The position numbers and the translations under genes are program-made. Below the pieces are notes generated by a model that did not search any database, was not told the origin of the DNA, and worked only from the letters and a program-made list of their open reading frames with translations. From positions 1-37,298 of the forward strand of contig JAFQLQ010000036.1 of NCBI GenBank assembly GCA_017414505.1: DNA of 37,298 bases, read 5' to 3'. Positions within the stretch are counted from its first letter, which is position 1. Every line of letters starts with the position of its first letter. Below are positions 31,489 through 37,298 of the stretch, in pieces. Origin of the DNA: Clostridia bacterium (GTDB lineage: Bacteria; Bacillota; Clostridia; UMGS1840; HGM11507).

Positions 31489-32229
31489 ATGAATTACAGA
31501 GAACTTATGAATTTGTTTCTTGATTTTGGCGAAGCAATGATGTCGGCAGGTGGAGAAATAAGCCGTACCGAAGACAGTATTGCCCGTATGGGAATGGCAT
31601 ACGGTGCTATAAAAACCAATGTTTTTGCCATTACATCAAGCATTGTTGTAACAATGACCTTCAAAGACGGTGTTCAGCATACCCAAACCCGAAGAGTTTT
31701 AACTTCTTCAAGCACCGATTTTCAAAAGCTTGAAGCACTTAACAGTCTTAGCAGAAAATGCTCCGAGAAAGCTATTCCTGCCAACGAACTGAAAAAAGAA
31801 ATTGAAGAAATAAACAGAAAAAGTGTCGGCAATTTTAATTTGTATCTGGGAAGTATTCTTGCGGCAGGCGGTTTTGCAATGTTTTTTGGCGGGAATGTAT
31901 TTGATGCGGTTTTTGCGGCGATTTTTGCAGTATTAATCTGCTTTATGCAGCAAAAAGTTGCTCCTGTTTTTCCTAATAAGGTGCTTTTTTATTTTGTGTG
32001 CGCACTTATAACCGGATTCGGAATACGTTTTTTTGCAGATTTTATTCCGCTGCTTAACAGTGATAAAATAATTATAGGCGATATAATGCTTCTGATTCCC
32101 GGAATTGCCATAACAAATGCAGTAAGAAATATGCTTATCGGCGATACCATTTCCGGTGTAACACGTCTTGCGGAATGTCTTATCTGGGCAGGAGCACTGG
32201 CGTGCGGATTTATGATTACTATTATGTGA
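31489..32229 (+). CDS. Threonine/serine exporter family protein, ThrE N-terminal half
   Basis: A 246-residue protein of the DUF1212 (ThrE-like) family. Residues 1-115 form the cytoplasmic domain (FGEAMMSAGGEISRTEDSI and a TSSSTDFQKLEALN segment), and residues 118-246 contain about five membrane segments with the conserved LLIPGIAITNAVRN block. In Corynebacterium ThrE both halves are one protein that exports Thr and Ser by proton motive force; in Firmicutes they are often split, as here, with the second half encoded next. A ribosome site AAGGTGG lies about 11 bases upstream of ATG 31489. Confidence 0.88.
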   Translation: MNYRELMNLFLDFGEAMMSAGGEISRTEDSIARMGMAYGAIKTNVFAITSSIVVTMTFKDGVQHTQTRRVLTSSSTDFQKLEALNSLSRKCSEKAIPANELKKEIEEINRKSVGNFNLYLGSILAAGGFAMFFGGNVFDAVFAAIFAVLICFMQQKVAPVFPNKVLFYFVCALITGFGIRFFADFIPLLNSDKIIIGDIMLLIPGIAITNAVRNMLIGDTISGVTRLAECLIWAGALACGFMITIM

Positions 32230-32240
32230 GGGGTGCTTTT

Positions 32241-32690
32241 ATGACAAAAGAAATTACAGAACTTATTTGTGCCCTTGCAGGTTCACTTGGATTTTCTCTT
32301 CTTTTTAATATAGGAAAAAGAAATTTGCTTCCTGCCTCTCTTGGAGGAATGTTTGGCTGGGGAGTGTATCTTCTTTGCATGAAGCTTAATATAAATATTT
32401 TTGCGGCAAGTATTATTACTGCGGCGTTTTGTCAGCTTTATTCGGAAATTCTTGCAATAAAGCTTGAAGCACCAACCACAATTTTCTGTATTCCTGCAGT
32501 TGTACCTCTTATTCCCGGAAGCTCCCTTTATTATACATTGTATTACGGGGTTCTGGGAGATGGAGCACTTTGTGCCGACTATGCTTTTAAAACTCTTAAA
32601 TTTACGTTTGGAATTGCTGTAGGAATAAGCTTTGTTTCTGCCGCTGTTCTGATATTTAAAAAGTTGAGGAGAAGCGGAAATGGAAATTAA
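32241..32690 (+). CDS. Threonine/serine exporter family protein, ThrE C-terminal half
   Basis: A 149-residue DUF3815-type membrane protein with about four to five hydrophobic segments, including the conserved FCIPAVVPLIPGSSLYY block. It completes the ThrE-like exporter with the preceding gene. ATG 32241 follows GAGGGG (32228-32233); an in-frame start 66 bases earlier lies inside the first half gene and is not supported. The end overlaps trmO by 11 bases. Confidence 0.88.
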   Translation: MTKEITELICALAGSLGFSLLFNIGKRNLLPASLGGMFGWGVYLLCMKLNINIFAASIITAAFCQLYSEILAIKLEAPTTIFCIPAVVPLIPGSSLYYTLYYGVLGDGALCADYAFKTLKFTFGIAVGISFVSAAVLIFKKLRRSGNGN

Positions 32691-33357
32691 ACCGATTGCA
32701 CATATCCGTACCGATTTTAAGGAAAAATTCGGAATACCACGTCAGAGCGGACGTGTTCCGTCGCTTAAGGGGAAAATTGTGTTTGCTCCTGAATACCGTA
32801 ATCCGGAAGCGCTGAGGGGAATTGAAGAATTTTCACATTTGTGGCTTATATTTGATTTTTCCGAAGCCCATCGTGAAGAATGGAATGCAACGGTAAGACC
32901 TCCCAGACTTGGCGGTAATAAAAGAATTGGTGTTTTTGCAAGCCGTTCGCCTTTTCGCCCTAATCCCATAGGTCTATCCTCGGTTAAGCTGGAAAAAATT
33001 GAAAAAACAGAAAACGAGGGGCTTGTGCTTGTTGTTGCGGGCGTGGATTTGCTCGATAATACGCCGATTTTTGATATTAAACCCTACCTTCCGTATGCGG
33101 ACAGTCACCCCGATGCTGTCGGAAGCTACGGGGAGGAATTAAAGGAATATAAGCTTTTGGTGGATATTCCGGAAAAACTTCTTAATATGATTCCGGAAGA
33201 TAAAAGGGAAACTGTAAAAGCTTGTCTTGCGGACGATCCACGACCGTCTTACCAGCAGGACTGTGAAAGAATTTACAGTATGAGTTTTTCTGATATGGAT
33301 ATACATTTTAAGGTTGAAGAAAACCGTCTGACGGTTACAGATATAACAAAATTATAA
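32680..33357 (+). CDS. trmO: tRNA (adenine-N6) methyltransferase TrmO
   Basis: A 225-residue TrmO (TsaA/YaeB) protein. In E. coli this SAM-dependent enzyme N6-methylates t6A37 in tRNA-Thr(GGU), with an all-beta fold unlike common methyltransferases. Visible motifs are KPIAHIRTDF at the start, FSHLWLIFDF, GVFASRSPFRPNPIGLSSVKL in the substrate region and DLLDNTPIFDIKPYLPY. The C-terminal DDPRPSYQQD block is also typical. It overlaps the exporter gene and is followed 15 bases later by the esterase gene, so all are likely co-transcribed, without an obvious functional link. Confidence 0.93.
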   Translation: MEIKPIAHIRTDFKEKFGIPRQSGRVPSLKGKIVFAPEYRNPEALRGIEEFSHLWLIFDFSEAHREEWNATVRPPRLGGNKRIGVFASRSPFRPNPIGLSSVKLEKIEKTENEGLVLVVAGVDLLDNTPIFDIKPYLPYADSHPDAVGSYGEELKEYKLLVDIPEKLLNMIPEDKRETVKACLADDPRPSYQQDCERIYSMSFSDMDIHFKVEENRLTVTDITKL

Positions 33358-33372
33358 ACGGAGGATTTTATT

Positions 33373-34128
33373 ATGGCACTTGTTACTTTGAATTTTTTCA
33401 GCGAAGCGCTTGGAATGCAGTCGGAGGTTTATGTTGCAATTCCGCAACAGAGTACCGGCGGCGAGATAGGTATAGAAAACAATGCAAAAAAAGAAAAATA
33501 TAAATGTCTGTTTCTTCTTCACGGACTTTCAGACGACCATTCCATCTGGCTTCGCAGAACCTCAATTGAACGTTATGCGGCAGAATACGGAATTTGTGTT
33601 GTTATGCCCTGCGTTCACAGAAGCTTTTATTCGGATATGAAATACGGCGGCAAATACTATACATATGTGGCAAAAGAGCTTCCGAAAATTATTAGGGAAT
33701 TTTTCAATGTTTCCGATAAAAGGGAAGATAATTATATTGCAGGCCTTTCGATGGGTGGCTACGGAGCTTTAAAAATTGCAATGCGTGAATGTGATAAATT
33801 CTGTGCCGGAGCAGGTCTTTCTTCTGTTGCGGATATAAGAAGAAAGGATTTTTATGAAACTCTTATTCCTGTTTTCGGAGAGGATATGAATATTCCTGAT
33901 GATGACGATTTGTTTCCTCTTTCTGAAAAAACAAATTCCAATCCCAATAAACCGAGAATTTATATGGGTGTCGGAACGGAAGATTTTATGTATGATGATA
34001 ATTTAAGATTAAAAGCAAAATTTGAAACTCTTGATTTCGATTATACCTACCGTGAATCGGCAGGCGTGCATTGCTGGGCATTCTGGGATGAGTATATTCA
34101 GTATGTTCTGGAATGGATGTTTAAATAA
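33373..34128 (+). CDS. Esterase family protein (alpha/beta hydrolase, esterase D-like)
   Basis: A 251-residue cytoplasmic esterase of the PF00756 family, similar to tributyrin and acetyl/feruloyl esterases. The nucleophile is Ser126 in AGLSMGGYGALK; the oxyanion region is FLLHGLSDDHSIW; the catalytic His lies in SAGVHCWAFW near the C-terminus, and an Asp is likely in MGVGTEDF. There is no signal peptide. It may remove acetyl or feruloyl groups from imported plant oligosaccharides, which would fit the glycosidases around it, but that is inference. CGGAGG precedes ATG 33373. Confidence 0.85.
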   Translation: MALVTLNFFSEALGMQSEVYVAIPQQSTGGEIGIENNAKKEKYKCLFLLHGLSDDHSIWLRRTSIERYAAEYGICVVMPCVHRSFYSDMKYGGKYYTYVAKELPKIIREFFNVSDKREDNYIAGLSMGGYGALKIAMRECDKFCAGAGLSSVADIRRKDFYETLIPVFGEDMNIPDDDDLFPLSEKTNSNPNKPRIYMGVGTEDFMYDDNLRLKAKFETLDFDYTYRESAGVHCWAFWDEYIQYVLEWMFK

Positions 34129-34203
34129 TAAAAACATTTTAATTATGTCCTAAATTATACATTTTTTGTCTGTTTGCGTATAGAAAATATAATTTTAATG
34201 TGC

Positions 34204-34209
34204 TACAAT
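34204..34209 (+). promoter_or_regulatory. Extended -10 promoter of the Gfo/Idh/MocA gene
   Basis: TGCTACAAT: TACAAT with TG at 34201-34202. The -35 position (TAGAAA at 34181-34186) is weak. Confidence 0.45.
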
Positions 34210-34243
34210 TCAGATATAAAATTCAGTAAAGGACGGAAATAAA

Positions 34244-35512
34244 ATGGAAAAATTAAAGGTTATAGTAATCGGTGCCGGAGGCCGAGGCAAGGGTTATACC
34301 GATACGATGGCTAAATACCCCGAAAAATATCAGGTTGTGGGCGTTGCAGAGCCTATTGATGATCGCAGAGAATATGTAAAAAACAAGCATAATATTCCGG
34401 AAGAAAACTGCTTTGTTACCTGGGAACATATTCTTGAGCGTCCTAAATTTGCGGATATTGCAATAATTTCCACAATGGACAGAATGCACTTTGCACCTGC
34501 GATGGAGGCTATAAGAAAAGGATATAATCTGCTTCTTGAAAAGCCTGTTGCGCCAACTGCAGAGGAATGTAAAAAAATAGAAGCGGAATCAAAGAAATAT
34601 GGCGTTAAAATTCTTGTTTGCCACGTTCTTCGTTACACACCTTTCTTCCTTGCACTCAAAAATCTGATTGATAGCGGTGAAATCGGAAAGGTTATGTCAA
34701 TTCAGCACAGCGAATGTGTTGGAAACACTCATCAGAGTCATAGCTTTGTAAGAGGAAACTGGGGCAATTCCGAAAGAAGCTCCACTATGCTTTTGCAGAA
34801 ATCCTGCCATGATATGGATATTCTTCAGTGGCTTGTTGGAAAGGAATGTAAGAGAGCAAGTTCTTTCGGCTCACGTACTTATTTTACAATTGAAAATGCT
34901 CCCGAAGGTGCTCCCGAATACTGTATCGAGGGTTGTCCTCACGCAGATACCTGTTACTACAATGCTGTTAAGCTTTATCTTGAAGCAAAGTCGAACGATT
35001 GGTTCCGACCTGCATCGACCGGTCTTGTTAACCCCACCGATGAAGAGGTTGAGCATGCTATAAGAACAACTCAGTACGGAAAATGTGTATATAAATGCGA
35101 TAATGATGTTGTTGACCATCAGGTTGTTAACCTTGAGTTTGAGGATGGAACCGTAGTGGACTTTAATATGTGTGCGTTTAACGAAGGCGGAAGATTTATC
35201 CGTATTATGGGTACAAAGGGGGAAATCGTCAATTCGGGAGACGGCTCGGATGTAACACTTTATAAGTTCTCGGATAAATCACATACCAAAATTGATATAA
35301 ATGCATACGGAAACACTATTGAAAGCGGTCACGGCGGTGGTGATGAGGGTATTATAAATGCTCTTTATGACTATATAACAAGCGGTGTTGTAACCGAACA
35401 GTTAAGCGAAATAGGAATTTCCGTTAAAAATCATATGATAGCATTTGCGGCAGAAGAATCCAGAATAAGCGGTAAAGTAGTAAATGTTAAGGAATTTGCA
35501 GATTCCATATAA
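34244..35512 (+). CDS. Gfo/Idh/MocA family oxidoreductase
   Basis: A 422-residue NAD(P)-dependent oxidoreductase. Residues 1-125 form the Rossmann domain (VIVIGAGGRGKGY, then LLLEKPVAPTAEE with the family EKP motif), and the rest is the C-terminal alpha/beta domain with KSCHDMDILQWLVG. It contains a Cys-bearing insertion (CIEGCPHADTCYY and YGKCVYKC), found in one branch of the family and possibly metal-binding. Members oxidise sugars, inositols or glycosides, often with isomerase-type TIM barrels like those in this window. AAAGGACGG precedes ATG 34244. Single-gene unit with a strong terminator. The substrate is unknown. Confidence 0.88.
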   Translation: MEKLKVIVIGAGGRGKGYTDTMAKYPEKYQVVGVAEPIDDRREYVKNKHNIPEENCFVTWEHILERPKFADIAIISTMDRMHFAPAMEAIRKGYNLLLEKPVAPTAEECKKIEAESKKYGVKILVCHVLRYTPFFLALKNLIDSGEIGKVMSIQHSECVGNTHQSHSFVRGNWGNSERSSTMLLQKSCHDMDILQWLVGKECKRASSFGSRTYFTIENAPEGAPEYCIEGCPHADTCYYNAVKLYLEAKSNDWFRPASTGLVNPTDEEVEHAIRTTQYGKCVYKCDNDVVDHQVVNLEFEDGTVVDFNMCAFNEGGRFIRIMGTKGEIVNSGDGSDVTLYKFSDKSHTKIDINAYGNTIESGHGGGDEGIINALYDYITSGVVTEQLSEIGISVKNHMIAFAAEESRISGKVVNVKEFADSI

Positions 35513-35516
35513 TATT

Positions 35517-35543
35517 AAAGGACAGTCAGAACTGTCCTTTTTT
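35517..35543 (+). terminator. Intrinsic terminator
   Basis: 10-bp stem AAAGGACAGT (35517-35526) with ACTGTCCTTT (35531-35540), a 4-base loop and a T-run reaching 35543. Confidence 0.9.
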
Positions 35544-35573
35544 ATGCATATAATTGCATAAAAATACATAAAA

Positions 35574-35590
35574 ATGAATAAAATATTCAT
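35574..35590. promoter_or_regulatory. ARG-box-like palindrome
   Basis: ATGAATAAAATATTCAT resembles ArgR/AhrC sites (TGAAT-N4-ATTCA), with one extra base in the centre. A second related site, AATGCATAAATATTTATGAA (35711-35730), touches the argC promoter. Confidence 0.4.
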
Positions 35591-35735
35591 TTTTTGAAAA
35601 AGCAACAGCCAAAAATCAACAGAAATACATAAGTTTTAAAAATCTTGAAAATATAGTAAAAATCCACAATTTGAACTTTTTCGTAAGAATATTTTATTGA
35701 ATGTTAATAAAATGCATAAATATTTATGAATATGC

Positions 35736-35764
35736 TTGACAAATATTAGAAAATGACGTATAAT
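35736..35764 (+). promoter_or_regulatory. Consensus sigma-A promoter of argC-argJ
   Basis: TTGACA (35736-35741), a 17-base spacer and TATAAT (35759-35764): a perfect match to consensus. Such a strong promoter is normally held in check; ArgR-like sites lie just upstream and another TTTATGCAT lies in the leader. Confidence 0.85.
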
Positions 35765-35818
35765 GTATGAGTTAAATTTTATGAAAATGATTATTTATGC
35801 ATTGAAAGGAATGATTAC

Positions 35819-36745
35819 ATGACAAATGTATTTATAGACGGCAGTGCCGGCACAACCGGACTTCGTATTTATGAAAGATTGTCTGCAAGAGAGGATTTGA
35901 ACCTTATAATATTGCCCGATGAGGTGCGAAAGGAAGTTTCCGCAAGACGTGAGGCAATCAACAGTGCAGATGTTGTGTTTTTGTGCCTTCCCGATGCAGC
36001 GGCAATAGAAGCGGTTTCACTTCTTGAAAATGACAAAACCGTTATTATAGATACTTCGACGGCTCACAGAACTCTGGATAACTGGACATACGGTTTTCCG
36101 GAGCTTGACGGTCAGAGAGAAAAAATTAAAAACGCAAAGCTTATTGCCAATCCCGGATGTCACGCAAGCGGATTTGTTGCTCTTATAGCTCCGCTTGTTA
36201 AAGCAGGAATAATAAATCCCGAAACTGCACTTACAAGCTTTTCTTTAACAGGCTATTCGGGCGGCGGTAAAAAAATGATTGCCGAATATGAGGATGAAAA
36301 CAGAAATCCCTTGCTTTCCGCACCCCGTCAGTACGGACTTACTCAACAGCACAAGCATTTAAAGGAAATGGTTAAAATATGCGGACTTTCAAATGCACCG
36401 TCCTTTGCACCGATTGTAGGTGATTTTTACAGTGGTATGGAAGTAAGTGTTCCGCTGTTTGCAAAGGATATAAAAGGAACAGTTGAGGATATTAAAAAGG
36501 TGTATGCGTCCTGGTATAATTCAAAGCTTCTTCACTTTGACGAAGCGGCAGACGAAGAAGGTTTTCTTTCTGCTGCGGCATTTTCGGGCCGGGATGATAT
36601 GCAGATTACCGTTGCGGGAAACGATGAAAGAATAATGCTTGTTTCACGTTTTGATAATTTAGGTAAAGGTGCTTCGGGGGCTGCAATTCAGAATATGAAC
36701 ATAGTTCTTGGAATAGATGAAACAACGGGACTAACCGTAGAATAA
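35819..36745 (+). CDS. argC: N-acetyl-gamma-glutamyl-phosphate reductase (short, type 2)
   Basis: ArgC reduces N-acetylglutamyl phosphate to the semialdehyde, the third step of arginine synthesis, using NADPH. The 308-residue protein is of the shorter type. It has the Rossmann start VFIDGSAGTTGLRIYERL, the catalytic Cys114 in ANPGCHASGF, and the downstream blocks SLTGYSGGGKKMI and HKHLKEM. AAAGGAATG precedes ATG 35819. argJ follows 15 bases after the stop, as expected for an arginine operon using the acetyl-recycling route. Confidence 0.94.
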   Translation: MTNVFIDGSAGTTGLRIYERLSAREDLNLIILPDEVRKEVSARREAINSADVVFLCLPDAAAIEAVSLLENDKTVIIDTSTAHRTLDNWTYGFPELDGQREKIKNAKLIANPGCHASGFVALIAPLVKAGIINPETALTSFSLTGYSGGGKKMIAEYEDENRNPLLSAPRQYGLTQQHKHLKEMVKICGLSNAPSFAPIVGDFYSGMEVSVPLFAKDIKGTVEDIKKVYASWYNSKLLHFDEAADEEGFLSAAAFSGRDDMQITVAGNDERIMLVSRFDNLGKGASGAAIQNMNIVLGIDETTGLTVE

Positions 36746-36760
36746 ATCGGAGGAATTAAA

Positions 36761-37298
36761 ATGAAAATTATAAATGGCGGTGTGTGTGCCGCACAGGGCT
36801 TTGTTGCAGGCGGTATGCACTGCGGAATAAGAAAAAATCACAAGAAAAAAGACCTTGCAATGATATTTTCTGAAGTTAAGGCAAATGCAGCAGCAGTTTA
36901 TACAACCAATCTTGTAAAAGGAGCTCCCTTAACTGTTACAAAAAATCACATTGCAGACGGCAGGGCTCAGGCAGTTATCTGCAACAGCGGTAATGCAAAT
37001 ACCTGTAATGCAAACGGTATTGAAATTGCGGAAAAAATGTGTGAGCTTGCGGCTGATGTTCTTGGAATTTCAGCATCGGATGTGGTTGTTGCGTCAACGG
37101 GGGTAATTGGTCAGCCTCTTAATATAGAGCCTATCGAAAATGCAGTTCCCGAACTTGCAAAAAGTATGAGTAAAAACGGTAGCGACGATGCAGAAGAGGC
37201 TATTATGACAACTGATACAGTTGTAAAGCAGATTGCGGTTGAATTTGAAATTGGCGGAAAAACCTGTCATATAGGCGGTATTGCCAAGGGAAGCGGAA
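36761..37298 (+). CDS. argJ: Glutamate N-acetyltransferase/ornithine acetyltransferase, N-terminal part
   Basis: The first 179 codons of ArgJ, which transfers acetyl from N-acetylornithine to glutamate and so recycles the acetyl group in arginine synthesis. Recognisable blocks are GGVCAAQGFVAGGMHCGIR, AAAVYTTNLVKGAP, AVICNSGNANTCN and ASTGVIGQPL; the autocatalytic cleavage site (before a Thr in the KGS/AT region) lies just beyond the window edge. CGGAGG (36748-36753) supports ATG 36761. The gene runs off the right end. Confidence 0.95.
   Translation, partial: MKIINGGVCAAQGFVAGGMHCGIRKNHKKKDLAMIFSEVKANAAAVYTTNLVKGAPLTVTKNHIADGRAQAVICNSGNANTCNANGIEIAEKMCELAADVLGISASDVVVASTGVIGQPLNIEPIENAVPELAKSMSKNGSDDAEEAIMTTDTVVKQIAVEFEIGGKTCHIGGIAKGSG

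Larger units (their letters stand above)
35513..35818. other. 306-base intergenic region upstream of argC
   Basis: It starts with the terminator of the oxidoreductase gene (35517-35543). The rest is very AT-rich and holds several related elements of the type ATGCATAAA/TTTATGCAT and TGAATAAAATATTCA (35543-35590, 35711-35735, 35791-35802), a consensus promoter (35736-35764) and the argC ribosome site AAAGGAATG. No believable ORF, T-box or RNA gene was seen. Confidence 0.7.

Noticed and set aside
1..37298. tRNA genes, CRISPR arrays, prophage or transposase genes
   Set aside because: I looked for clover-leaf T-loop patterns, regularly spaced repeats and integrase or transposase motifs on both strands and saw none; a tRNA scan and repeat finder would be more sensitive.

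Overview
The window is AT-rich, densely coded DNA from a low-GC, Gram-positive, spore-forming Clostridia-like bacterium. The evidence is a Firmicutes-type hprK-murB-rapZ-whiA-dnaE run, an L21-Prp-L27 operon whose L27 carries a cleavable N-terminal extension, an intact sporulation sigma-K gene, a Spo0A-like regulator, strong Shine-Dalgarno sites and many sigma-A promoters with extended -10 boxes. No tRNA, rRNA, CRISPR array or transposase gene was found. Both edges cut a gene: xylA on the left and argJ on the right.

Layout. 1-11.2 kb is a carbohydrate region: the 3' end of xylA, a GH95-like glycosidase, a GH35 beta-galactosidase, a frameshifted HAD phosphatase, a truncated AraC regulator, a sugar isomerase-type TIM barrel, a divergent murQ plus HTH-sugar kinase pair, and a GH78 alpha-L-rhamnosidase. 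The glycosidases show no signal peptides, so they probably act on imported oligosaccharides. 11.3-13.2 kb holds sigK, another TIM-barrel isomerase and a 410-base gap containing a candidate structured small RNA. 13.2-20.3 kb is the conserved hprK-murB-rapZ-whiA-dnaE operon, lacking the usual yvcK/glmR. 20.3-24 kb, on the minus strand, has an acyltransferase, obgE, rpmA, prp and rplU with an L21-type leader.

24.1-28.3 kb has malic enzyme, a CofE (F420 ligase)-like protein, the manganese exporter MntP and a Spo0A-like protein with a degenerate receiver. 28.3-28.6 kb is a repeat-type intergenic element between duplicated terminators. 28.5-31.4 kb has an AraC regulator divergent from a GH172 (DUF2961) glycosidase, and a third TIM-barrel isomerase. 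31.5-34.1 kb is an operon of a two-part ThrE-type exporter, trmO and an esterase. 34.2-37.3 kb has a Gfo/Idh/MocA oxidoreductase and then argC-argJ behind a consensus promoter with ArgR-like sites.

The observations most worth following are: the candidate small RNA at 12950-13116 with a pseudoknot-like 5' part and C-rich loops; the Spo0A-like protein whose phospho-acceptor Asp is Glu; the fusion of an HTH domain to a MurNAc/GlcNAc-type kinase next to a murQ with an altered sugar-phosphate loop; a xylose isomerase in which a metal-ligand His appears to be Gln; and a perfect 17-bp inverted repeat covering the sigK start codon.
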